Shown here piece by piece: positions 51,298 through 62,310 of a DNA stretch of 64,000 bases. The notes under the pieces are model-generated. The model was not told the DNA's origin. It ran no database searches and saw nothing but the letters and a program-made list of their open reading frames with translations. The DNA lies in contig CM060732.1 of assembly GCA_030704615.1 (NCBI GenBank), forward strand, positions 43,319,053 through 43,383,052, given 5' to 3'. This DNA is from Takakia lepidozioides. Lineage: Eukaryota > Streptophyta > Takakiopsida > Takakiales > Takakiaceae. Numbering within the stretch: position 1 is the first letter of the stretch; each line of letters begins with the position of its first letter. The position numbers and the translations under genes are program-made.

Positions 51298-53176
51298 CTA
51301 GGTAGTGGTGCTGCCCGTGTAGCTCTCCCCAATGGCTAGTAACCTCCGCCTCGGTAAAAGTCGGGCGAGAACTAGGTGCCATGGATGGCGTCGACACTGT
51401 CTCCGCCAATGTGAATGACTGAGGAAGCCTAGCCTGACGGCTTGCCTCCCCACGCTGTGGATCCAACTCCACCTCTGCACCTCGTGGCTCAGGAACTCGT
51501 GCGCTCCTCGAGTCACTACCGCAGACACTACGCAGCTACTCCCTTGCACTAGTGTAGTCCTGCCCGCACATAGTGGTAGTGTAGTGGCACCCTCACTAGT
51601 GGTAGTGCTGCCCCCCGCACATGAATCCCATGCCTCCCAAGTCTCCTCCTTCAGGGCAGGAGTGGAGGACCATCCGGCCAGCCTTGGAGCCGGTACCACC
51701 TGAGCTGTGGCCATGCAGCGCGCCTCTGCTCTAGCTGCTGAGCCGGTTGGCCATGCCTTGGTCACCACCCTGACCTCCGCGTCCTTGGCCTGTTGAGCTT
51801 GCCATTGGCCTGCACCTTGTGCCTGGCCACCTCGTCCTCTCTGGGCCGCTCCACCTCGCCCCCGGCCACCATTGTTCCGTTGGAACTGGCCTGGGCGCAA
51901 CTCAGGATGCAAACCATAGCACTGGGCTTCTCCATGCCCGTACTTGCCACAATGCCCACACTGCAATTGTGCAGGCTGTGCATGTGCCGACCCTTTGCCT
52001 CCCTCTGGGCAATCCTTCTTGACATGGGGTCCTCCACATGTCCAACACACCACATCCGCCCGTTGTTGGCCAGCAAATGAAGGGAGAGACCCCTGCATCT
52101 GAGGTCCTCTCTGCCCTTCCCTGAGCTTCACTTGAGCCCCCTTGTTGCCTTGAGCACGTTGAGGTAGTGGTTGGCTAGGAGCACCACTACCACCGTGGTG
52201 TCTCCTTAGCAAATCCCACCATGACCACTCGTTCCTCCACCATGTTGAGCTCTATCCGCTCTGCAAAAACACATTTGCTAAGGTGGGTTGGGCCGGTTGT
52301 AGGAGAGTTGCATCCCGCACCCTTCTCTTCAGCTCCTTGTCCAATATCCCATACCAGAATTTGACTACCTGGGCTTCCGTAACCCCTTGGGTTACATTTA
52401 TCAAGCGCCTCATGCGAGTGAAAGTTTCCCTCAAGCTCTCGGTCGGCTTCCATTGGAACTCTTGCAAGCTCTGTAACTTCTCTGTCCTCACCCCTTGGTA
52501 GTTCCCTCTCAACTCTTCGAAAAACTCCACAACAGGGTTGAAGGTAGGCACGGGTACTGGTGTTGGTGTGGTAGTGGCTTTTGGTGGACGTCGTAGCTAC
52601 GGTACCACCAGTCCTACAGTCCCACTGCTACTTGCTGAAGCTGCCGGTGCAGCGGCAGGTGTAGCCACTCCCTCGTGGCTCTAGTGCCCCTAGTGATGGA
52701 GACATAGTCGGGTGACCAATACATCCTCCACTCCTTGATCTCAACCTCATGCCCCCGCCTGAACTCATGGTAATCATCCATAGGCGGCCCCTCAAGGTGC
52801 TTAAATAGCCCCTTCCATGCCATGAAAGGCGTAAATAGTTGTGGATTGCGCAATTGCTGCAAATCACACCAACTATCAAACTCTTGGATAAAATCATCCA
52901 ACTCGATGGTGACCACCGCCCCATAGTACCTTCGTGGCCCCTTGGTAGCTCCATACATCTCCTCCACTGTGTCCCACAACAATGGCAAGGAAACAACTTG
53001 CACACCGCCGGTATGAGTCCTCCTGATTCACAATCCGAATCCGAACCTTCCGTAGAAGACACAGGGGGTGAAGGTGGCCTAAACCACACACCTCGTCTCG
53101 TGTACCCACTAATATCGCTAGTGCTCAAACCTGCACTGTCCCCAGCAACTAGTGGCACCTCCGTGTTGAAACTCAA
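51298..53176 (-). pseudogene. Gypsy gag with two zinc knuckles
   Basis: The segment around 52252-52551 has a retrotransposon gag core (FFEELRGNYQGVRTEKLQSL, then LRETFTRMRRLINVTQG). Downstream, CWTCGGPHVKKDC and CGHCGKYGHGEAQC are two knuckles of the CCHC class; the first has C-x2-C-x4-H-x4-C spacing. The pieces occupy several frames, so the gene is broken. Gag packages the element RNA. Confidence 0.8.
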
Positions 53177-53819
53177 CCAGTCATGAACATGTCCCTAACC
53201 CCCTCTCCACAAGGCAGCCGGGTAAAGAACCTGTTGCGGCTTATGGTTTGGAATACTAAGTTCTTAACATAGCCTACACCTGTACTTGCATCCACCGCAA
53301 GCACTCCTATGGTTTGTTGGTCATCACCTCCAACCTCACCACAGGAGATACAATGATGGTCTGGCTGGTCATCACCCCCCCCCCCACCATCGACAGCATG
53401 CTCTAGGACTGGCCGGTGATCAAATCCGGACCAATCACCTATAAAAACAAGCGCCCACACAAAACTAGCATGGTGCACAGTCAAGCATGCAGGTATGGAG
53501 GGGATCCAAACACAAAAAATCAGAACGACAACTCCCCCACACCAAAAACAACTCCACGGTGTTGCTCCTGCAAGGACACCCCAGCCCAAACCCGGACTGA
53601 CTCTTGCCTCCACCTACGGAAAGGTCTTGGCCTAATGAGAGGGTGGAAACTACAAGGAAGAGAAGCTAAAGCAATGCCTAACCCCAGCATGCCCTCATCC
53701 CAACACTCTTCTCCTCCTCCTCTCTTCCCTCACTTGCATGACCATGGGAATATCATGAAGATACTCCTCAAACCGCCCTCCACGAGCTTCAAAATTTGGC
53801 CTTCAAGACCACATGCCAG

Positions 53820-54830
53820 TCCTTAGGCAGTCCACCAGTGCCTCCACGAGTCAGCACAGGCCGTCCATAGGTCAACACGGGCCACCACACACCAGCACAG
53901 GCCCACACAGATCACTGGTTACAGCCGTCACAACCCATCACAACCCCAAAGGCCACAGGCAGGCACAGCCTGTCACAGCACCTACAGGTCACAGGGTCAC
54001 AGCCCCAAGGCCATAGCCTGTCACAACACCAAGCCCCTCACAGCCCCACAGGCCCCAGGCACCCCTGTCCCAGCCCGTCACAGCCTGTCAACAGCCTCTC
54101 ACAGCCCGTCACAGCCCCACAGGCCACATGGCACAGCCTGTCACAGCCTACAAGGTCACAGGGGTCACATCCCCAAAGGCCGCAGCCCCTCACAGCCCCG
54201 TCACGCCCCATAGGCCACGGGCACAAACAACCACAGCCTGTCACAGCCCCTCATAGCCCATCACAGCGTGTCCACAGCCCATCACAGCCCACAGGCCACA
54301 GCCCACCACAACCTGTCACAGCCCGTCACAGCCCCACAGGCCACAGGCACAGCCTGCCACACACAAAGCCCATCACAGCCTGTCAACAGCCCGTCACAGC
54401 CCCACAGGCCACAGGGCACAGCCTGTCACAGCCCCTCATAGCCCGTCACAGCCCCACAGGCCACAGGGCACAACCTGTCACAGCCCCTCACACACAGCCC
54501 CACAAGCCCCACAGGCCACAGGGCACAGCCTTCACAGAGCCCCCCCTCACAGCCCGTCACAGCCCCCACAGGCCATTGGGCACAGCCCGTCACAGCTCGC
54601 CACAGGCCTGTCACAGCCCCCTCATAGCCCGTTACAGCAAGCCCCACAGGCCACAGGGCACAGCCTGTCACACCCAGCCCCTCACAGCCCGTCACACCCC
54701 ACATGCCACAGGGCACAGCCTGTCACAAGCCCCTCTTAGCCCATCACAACCCCACAGGCCACTGGGCACAACCCGTCACAGCCCCCACAGGCCACAGGGC
54801 ACAGCCTGTCACAGCCCCACATGCCACTCA
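53820..54830. repeat. CACAGCC minisatellite in the Gypsy leader
   Basis: About 1 kb of diverged tandem units of roughly 45-60 bases is built from CACAGCCCGTCACAGCCCC, CACAGGCCACAGGGCACA and GCCTGTCACAGCC. It lies between the gag start and the LTR-like region. All open frames within it are by-products of the repeat. Confidence 0.9.
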
Positions 54831-54839
54831 TGACAGTTT

Positions 54840-56520
54840 AGCCATTTCTCCAAGGGATTTAGCCACGCCAAGCTAGGGTTTGTGTCTCTTGGACTCTAGG
54901 CTTCTTTGCACCGAGCTATGGCGGCTGTGAAGAAATCAGCAAGGTATTCTTGCTCTTTTCGGCTCCCACACACCACCAATAGTAGCCTAAGCCATGAGGA
55001 AGATGGTTGCCACAAACCAGCCTTCTTTCTCACTTAGACTCCCCAAACACGCCACTAAACTCAATGGCAAACAACCAAGCCTTGCTGGTTTCCAGCCCTT
55101 GTGAGCACTCATTCAAGCGTTTCTCTTGCCATAGAATCTGTTTAGAGCCTATTCCAGCCCCTACACCTGCCACTTCAAGAGCCATGCTCTATCTAGCTTG
55201 AGGTTGAAACCCCAACTCAGAACACGCTCTACAAGTGTCGGACTGTCACATAAAGCAGATCAGCCCCTTACCTTCTCTTCTAGTTCTCTAAAGCTTGAAA
55301 ACAAAAAGCCCAATGGACTGAAGGCATGCTCCACACATGCCCCACTCTCACCACCAGAGAATCAGCCCCTTTGTTTTCTTTCTTGCACCCCAACCTGAAA
55401 ATACACGCTTCAGCGGGCTGGAAGCATGCTCCACACATGCCCTACAGGGAAACCAGCCCCTTCCTTCCTTTCTTGCACTCCCAAACCTGAAAGTACAAGC
55501 CTTCATCAGGCTGAAAGCAAGCTCCACACATGCATTGCTCTCACATAGGGAAGTCAGCCCTTCCCTCTCCTTGCTTGCCTTCCAAGCTTGAAGATGGAAG
55601 CTTCAATGAGCTGAATACATGCTCCACACATGCAACCTCTTCACACAAGAGGTATCAGCCCCCTATCTTGGCTCCTTAGCTCCTTGATGCTCTCTAAGAC
55701 AAGACTAAGCACTCCACAGCCCTTTGCCAAGCTCCTGAAACCCTAAGGCTTACATTTCCAGCCACAAGACACTCCTCTTGTGGTGCAAGAGCTCTTCTTC
55801 CAAGCTCTGAAACCCTAGGTGCACATTCCATGGCCTTGCCACACCTCTTAGCTCCTGCTCTAGCCCTGCTCTTGCCATGACAAGAGCCCTCTCAATGCTG
55901 AAGCTCGAGATTGAAACCCAATCTCAACATACTCCACAAAGTGCACTGATTTGCCCCAAGCCAAATCAGCCCTTTCGCTTGTCTTGGCACAGCATGGTGC
56001 TTTCATCTCTGAAGCTGAAGATCGAATGCCCAAGGTCTACCACCTCATAACCCACATCGCCTCCACTTCTAACAACCAAGTGCTCCACGGTGCTCCTTGC
56101 ATAACAACCTGATTTCTCTCATTCTCAAGCAAAAAACACAAGTGCTACAACTAACTCGTATCTGGCACTCACAGATACGAGCTCATCTTTCTCGAGTGAT
56201 AAAGAATAAGAATACAAGCACGAGCTCATGCGAGCTCACAAAGCTGAAGCATAAACTCATGCATAATACCTCATCACTCAAACAAAGTCAAGCCAAGTGC
56301 ACCCCACGCCATGGGGAATCCACACTACGGCGCCATAGCTAGGCACGGTGAGGCTCAACTCGAGAAAGATGAGCCCCCCGCGCTTGTCGTGAAGATAACC
56401 ACTCCAGGGCCTAAATCTGCCTTGACCCCTGGATTGACACTTGGGCCAATCCCAAATGTCAATATGTAAAAGCTAGCTATTTCCTAGCTAGTTTCACACT
56501 AGTGGTAAAATAACTTGACA
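54840..56520 (-). mobile_element. LTR-like right end of the Gypsy element
   Basis: The minus strand begins at 56520 with TGTCAAGTTATTTTACC, a canonical LTR-type TG start, and its outer 400 bases match 28700-29093. The inner part holds four to five diverged units of about 100 bases with the phrase GCATGCTCCACACATGC (55198-55650). The inner LTR boundary and primer-binding site are not clear; about 54.83 kb is a guess based on where the minisatellite stops. Confidence 0.55.
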
Positions 56521-56572
56521 GTCCTTTACTCAATATTCTAAAACTCTAATTCTATCATTCTGTCTCTTGCAG

Positions 56573-57156
56573 GTGCTTATTACCATGCTTGCAAGGCAGG
56601 TGGCAGGCACTTGTTTGGTATGGAAGGAGATGCAGATATTTTCATTGGCCTACTCGCCGAGTTGCAAGGGGGCTCGTCTACCTCCAGTGTGAAGGATGTC
56701 ACTGCGCAAATTGATATCCTCGACGGAGACGACAATGACCTGGACAATGACTTTTCATGTGAGTAAGTTCATTTTCTGTCTATTTCATCCCTGTGTATAT
56801 CCTCTGTCGCTTCCCCTTCTATTGTCTAATTATTACCGAAATGGTGCATTTCTGATTGCAGGAATGTCAACGCAATCCCGTTGCCCCTGTCTTCCATATA
56901 CTTGAGGGACTTGTGCTGGAGCCCACCTCCTATTTATGTCCTTCCCGACTACGCGGAAGGCATTGCTCGTGTGCATACAACTGTGCTTTCTTCCCCACCC
57001 TTGCGTTGGAGTTCCAGGAAGACGCTCAGGCACCTCTACGCAAAGGTCTTTATAGATGATAGTGTCGCAGTTTCAGGTGGTAGCAGTACTCCTAGCAGTT
57101 CAGCAGATTTAGGTGGTAGCATTAGCAGTGTTGACACCACCTACGGATGTACTTGA
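56573..57156 (+). pseudogene. Methyltransferase-like gene, 3' end only (copy B)
   Basis: After a TTGCAG acceptor at 56572 the exon reads GAYYHACKAGGRHLFGMEGD and ends LDNDFS at a GTGAGT donor (56758). Copy A has ACKCAGIYLFGFEGD and VDFDFS at the same donor. A last exon from about 56862 reads PPIYVLPDYAEGIA and a Ser-rich tail, like FHLPSYAEAAAK in copy A. The first exon holds the segment just after the putative SAM-binding G-x-G. The LTR right end at 56520 lies in the preceding intron, so upstream exons are separated or lost. The phase into the last exon is unclear. Confidence 0.5.
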
Positions 57157-58289
57157 GGGCATTCATTTATGGAACATGAGGGGACACACTCTCCGTTTTC
57201 CGTTGCACCACCATTTCTCTTCCCACCATCCGTTGTAATGAGCACGGACTACAATGAAATTCACATCCCGTCATTGAAACATTCTCTCCCCCGCGTCCTG
57301 CGAATTTGAAAGTGTTTTCCTTCTAAACATTGCTCTCCAATTCAACCGTGTGCATTCAATAAAAGTTTTTCAACAGAGATGAATATGTGCATAGTCCAAT
57401 AGACAGTCATTCGACATATTCCATCACACCAATATTTGGGAGGTTTACTATTTCATGAGCAGAAACCATGAGCCATGAGCCATGAGCCGCATGAGCCGCA
57501 TGAGCGGTGAGCCGAAGTCTAAGATACGCGGATTTCATGAGCGGACTCCTCCAAATTTGGAAATGCGGCAGATTAAACAAGTATTAAAATAATAGTTTTT
57601 TATTTGACCTTGCCGTTTTTGGACGTTCCAGATCATGTAATGCGGCGAAGATATGTCGTCAGTAACAAGTCCGCTCATGGTTTTATAGATCCGCTCATGG
57701 AAATAAGTGACCGTGCAACGGGAAATCCAGTATACCACTGCAAAAGGACGTCGCATACTGGCCTGTATAGAGTATTCCGCGGTTTTACATGCCTTAACAT
57801 TGGAATGAAGCTGACCCTTTTGCCGCGATTGAACCAATGGAGTCTGCACCAATACAGTCTGCAGTACTTCACAATTTTGTCTTCTTCGGGTATTCGGCGG
57901 GAAAGGTTTGCAACTGAACTGGGAAATAGGGTGCCGCATTAGGGTTCGCACGTGCGAAATTTCGGAGCGGTTTGGTGTTGGCGAAGGCCGCCTCTGGGGG
58001 TACCTACGACGATACTTGGAAATTCGGCGCCGCATTTCCTTGTCGGAGGTCGAATGAGGAGAGCAAGTTTTCGGAAAGCAGAAAAACATGAACCCTCCAA
58101 CATACAAAATACATGCACGTGGAAACAAGTGAACGATATAGTAATATCTTAGTTCGATCAAAACAGGTTACTGGTAGGCAAGACATATGTCGGACCTTTC
58201 TGTGGCCAGAGTCTGAGGTACTAGCAGCAGTACAGTTCTACTATCCGAAAAGGATGGGCGTACCATTGTATGTGGACCGCAAGCCAAGC
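57157..58289. other. Region between copy B and the transposase, with degenerate palindromes
   Basis: No gene. A CATGAGCC-type short tandem repeat lies at 57461-57510. Palindromes of the type found at 62-64 kb occur singly here: 57924-57945 (degenerate), 58018-58039 (one mismatch), and a half-site near 57560. Confidence 0.7.
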
Positions 58290-61200
58290 TCACTGGTCCC
58301 CTGGATCCATATTCAGAAGAGTGTGAACCTCCTGGGGGCTCAACCCTGGTGCATGTATGAAGTGATGAGTTGTGGAATTACAACGGAGTCTCTTTAGGTA
58401 CACGTAGTACAAATGCTTGCAAGGGCAGTATGATGCCCCCTTGTTCGCCATGATCTGGAAGTCGGTGCAATTGCAGGTGGGTAATTCTGAAATGGTGATG
58501 GTGTACACCTCATTGCGAACAGCTGAGCCCGCCGTGGCCATCTGATACACACGCCCGAATCCTGGTGGGGGCACTTCTGTCGAGCTCTGGATTGTACAGT
58601 TCATCCGAAGTGCATTCCCCATCCTTGTCTCGTTCACTTTTGAGGGAGGTCGCCGCCTCTTCGGTTTCCCCCAACGGTGTGTAGGATGCTTAGAGCTGTC
58701 GTGTCCCATTGTTCTTGCTCTCACAGGGGTCGGTGGTGGAGGCTGTGGAAGCGGAAATGGTTGTCTGGGGACGTCAGTGCGCTGCACCATCCGAAATCCT
58801 GCGGCGGTAAGGGCGTCGGCCTCAACCTGACTCAGATCGCAGCCTGGTTCCACCGGCCACACCGGGGGAGCCTCTGGCATTGTTTGTATGCCGTACTTGG
58901 GCTTTCCATACACGCAAGTCATAATGTCGTGCCTGCAGAACCAGAACTGGGTGGTTGTCGCCTCCGCAAACTTTGCATGGACAAATCTTCCTGTAAAAGT
59001 AGGAGCAGGGACAGCCCCATCTGGATTCCTCCTTATCATCTCTAAACAACGTTGCCGTGTATCCACACGAATTGCGGAACACCTTCCTCGAAACGACGGC
59101 TTTGTGCGAGCAATTCTCCACTGTGATGCAGACACAGTCGTCTCCACAATGGCTTGGCCATACTGCATAACAGCGGGCGGAATGTGGGGCAAGGGAGCGG
59201 TGGGAATTTGTTGCACGAAATCCCCGGTTGAAGGCGACGGCGATCTGGAATTTCTTGGGCTTCCACTGCTGGAAGACACATTGTGCGGCAACATGACGGG
59301 ACCTCGAGGTGCTGTCCGAATGTTCCTGTCGGATCTCCAGGAATCCTCTTCGCACCCGGGTTCCTCTTCAATCCTCCGCCTGACAGGGCGAGTCCGGACG
59401 TCCCCCTCTAGGTGTTCACCTCTGCGGTGCAGAGGCGTCCCTTTGATCTTCTCTCGCAATGCTGTCGCCCATTTCACTGGATTCTTGGACCTCGAAGCTG
59501 TTCGTACCAACAATTCCTCCCTGTCCGGCCCAAAGCCCCATTGTTTGCCGCTCAGAACTTGTAGTACGTGGCTTGCTGCATGATTGCTCTGTCGATGTCC
59601 TCCGTTGTGGCCGTCACTACGTCCACCAGATGTGCGGCAGAAGACGCTCGCCAGGAGGAGTGGACCGATTCTGCCATATTCGTGTTCGGCATGTCCGTGT
59701 CGGAATCCAAGCACCGCTCCTAGAAGGACACAAACAATGGTGAGGGACCAATCGAAATGTCCGTAACAGAAAGACAAATGAACGAAAATGACAGCAGCCT
59801 ACCTCCCGCATGTACTGTCCGAACTGTCGATACCGAAAATGCCACCACCCCAACCAGCTGTGCAATGCTCCCAGATTGGTTGTCTCCACTGCACCTGACG
59901 TGTTCCACCAAGCCTCGATGATAGCAAACTTAACCTCCGCGTCATCAAATGTGGGTGCATCCTTCCACGCCGTACAAAGGACACGGTGTTCAGCCTGGAA
60001 TGAGCTAGCAACAAATTTGGTAGTGTAGTGGGATAGACTCTGCATCCAATGGAATCCACAGGATCTCTCTTTCCCCTCCATTGGAACATTGGGGTCCTCA
60101 CCGTACACACGCCGCACCGCTGCCCAGTTGGCCTGAGCGTTGTCTGCCATGAATCCCCTGAAATTGGGCTCTGGCAATCCCGCCCTTGCCATCTGCTGGT
60201 TTATGCCCTCCCACAGATGCATCTCGGACTGTGTGTCCTCCCCTTTCATCTCGCAGATTGCAATCGTCATGAGCCTCTTGGAGTGATAGTCATAAACATG
60301 CGCACCCATAGTCACCCACTGATGGTTTGTAATTCGCTTGATGTGATCAAACATCACCCAAGCATTCGACAAGTTTCCAGTTGTCATGCGAGTGACCAAG
60401 TCGACTCCACTCCCAGGCCCACACGTCGACATTTTGAAAATGTAACAACGATCGGATTCGCTGCCTTGCCCTGGAAACCTGCTACCTTGGATGTAGTCAT
60501 ATCCAGTCATTCGTTTCACCTCCAGGATTGAGTACATGTCCGACCCCCTGCCGAACTCCTGCTTGCAAGATACGATGTGATTCCGCACATTCGGACTACA
60601 AACGTGCGAGACGGACTCCAAGAGGTCACGCATCTCGTCTTCGGTCAAGGGCTCTCGGTCGGAACCATCTTCAGACATGATTTTGCCAAGAGCAATCTTG
60701 TGGGCTGCCTTCAGCTGAATCTGCTTTGGTCTGGCTCCGGGGCTCAATTTCACCTCCTCTTTTATGATGTCGTGTGCTTCCTGCACAGCCTCACGCATGT
60801 TGCCTCTCGCCAAGGGGTGGCAGTGGACCCCAACGTGTATGCAAGCTCTAGTCAAGTCCGGGAGCAAATGGATAACGTAGTATTGCTTGGCTCTGCACAT
60901 GGACATGCACGTCGGTGGTTCTTTGCAATGTGCACACTTGAAAGAACCCGCAGGAGCTTGGCTGGAGACAATGAATGGATGATGCGTTGTGCCAGTCCAA
61001 TCCGTCTCGTTTCTCCGCCCTCCTTTGGAGAGAAAGTGGAAGCAGGTGGGATTGAGGCACCTCAGCTTCCCCGCACAGAGGACATATCGTACACGAACAC
61101 CATCAGCAATTTTCGTGCTACTGGTCTTCGTCACACACCAGGGGTGTCCGTCATGCTTTCGATCCATGTCTGTTAACATCCCGGAGGATTTCTTTGACGA

Positions 61201-61895
61201 AGAAACAGGTGGAAACTCGAAGATGACATTGCCATCGACTTCGGGAGGCAGAAACGTTACCTTTCTGACTGGAATTTGGCATAGTCGAGAGCAGCCAGCT
61301 CGGAGCGAGAACCATCGAGGTGATGTTGTCGTAGGAGCTGCACAATGGACCGGGTTGGAGTTATGCTCGAGGGCACATGCGTAGCACCTACAGAGACGTC
61401 CATGCCGGATTTGAACGACCGTGTGGAGGACATGGGTACCTCAATGCAATCATCTTCCTCGTCGGAAATGTCGAATACGTCCACACGAGAAGCTATGGAG
61501 GGTCTTGACGGTCCAGGTCGGGAATGATTATCGTTGCATACCTCTCTGTTGGCAGTGGCCGCCTCTCGGTTTCCGGACTCCTTTGTGGATGGTGTGGGCA
61601 GCGACTGATTCGGAAAGGGAATGGGCATTCCCACAGCTCGGTACAGGATGGTGTCTGACGGGGGAACGTGCCATTCGATTCCGCAACCTCCGTCGTTACC
61701 TAGCACGACAATGGTCTCGTCAACCTGTCCAGGAACATCCTTCCTTTCTTCTTCCAAATAAACTGTGCCCGGTTTGAGCTTGAATTTGGAACAAAGGTAA
61801 GTTTCAGTCACTCTGCAAAGTCCTCCCTCGTTTGGGATCCAGGCTCTCCCAAGTTGCGGAGGACAGCAAACTATAGCGTAGGAATTCGGAGCCAT
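58290..61895 (-). CDS. MULE-like transposase with C-terminal SWIM zinc finger
   Basis: Likely cut-and-paste DNA transposase. The start at 61895 (MAPNSYAIVCCPPQ) is inferred. An acidic low-complexity N-terminal segment (VFDISDEEDDCIEV) is followed by a Cys/His-rich segment (61179 to about 60870; CLNPTC, CAHCKEPPTC), a core with VYDYHSKRLMTIAICEMKGE, GFMADNAQANW and CGFHWMQSLSHYTTKFV (like the MULE D-D and C/H motifs), MPNTNMAES, a long Pro/Arg-rich linker and a SWIM finger (CNCTDF then CPCKH). An 83-bp intron (59720-59802) joins MRE to ERCLDSDTDM. One-base shifts near 61261-61266 (A run) and 59552-59560 break an otherwise long frame. The family recurs at 26.4 and 29.1 kb. The exact superfamily within MULE-like transposases is uncertain. 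Confidence 0.78.
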
Positions 61896-62310
61896 CGAAC
61901 ACCGCACGGAGTTGGCAAGTGCGAGGTTCAGTATAGCGACAGACCAAGGCTCACAGGCACCATGCGGAGTCCATCGACGATTGGAAGTCGCACATTGAAG
62001 TGGAAAGTATTGTTTCAAGCTACATGCATGAAGGTGGGAGGTTTGATTCCATAGCCAGTGAGTATGACAATGATGGCCGATTCGGCGACGAAATAACATC
62101 TCCTGACAGTTTCTCCTGAGGGTGGATCCAGCAGTATTCTCGGTGCAGACAGGAACGTTCGCACTGACAAGTGCCAGGACTGCTGGTTAAAACGGTCAGA
62201 CAACCAAGTTGTGCTCATCAAGACTGGCCGCAATTGTGTTGTTTCGGAACAATGCAACCCATTCAGGTTCCAAATTTCCCGTCCCGAGTGATTCTTTCGA
62301 TTGCGGTGGA

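Larger units (their letters stand above)
47187..53613 (-). mobile_element. Ty3/Gypsy LTR retrotransposon, internal region, decayed
   Basis: On the minus strand the domains come in Gypsy order: gag with two CCHC knuckles (53176 to about 51300), retropepsin-like (50948-50517), reverse transcriptase (49138-48408), RNase H (48214-47891), then the H2C2 head of integrase (47528-47187). Placing RNase H before integrase defines Ty3/Gypsy. Frames shift repeatedly and the integrase core and left LTR are not recognisable, so the copy is inactive. Its leader carries the CACAGCC minisatellite, and its right end is the LTR-like region ending at 56520. Confidence 0.9.

Noticed and set aside
53820..54830. 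Open frames in the CACAGCC repeat
   Set aside because: Their repetitive Cys/Gly/Val or His/Arg/Pro translations are products of the minisatellite.
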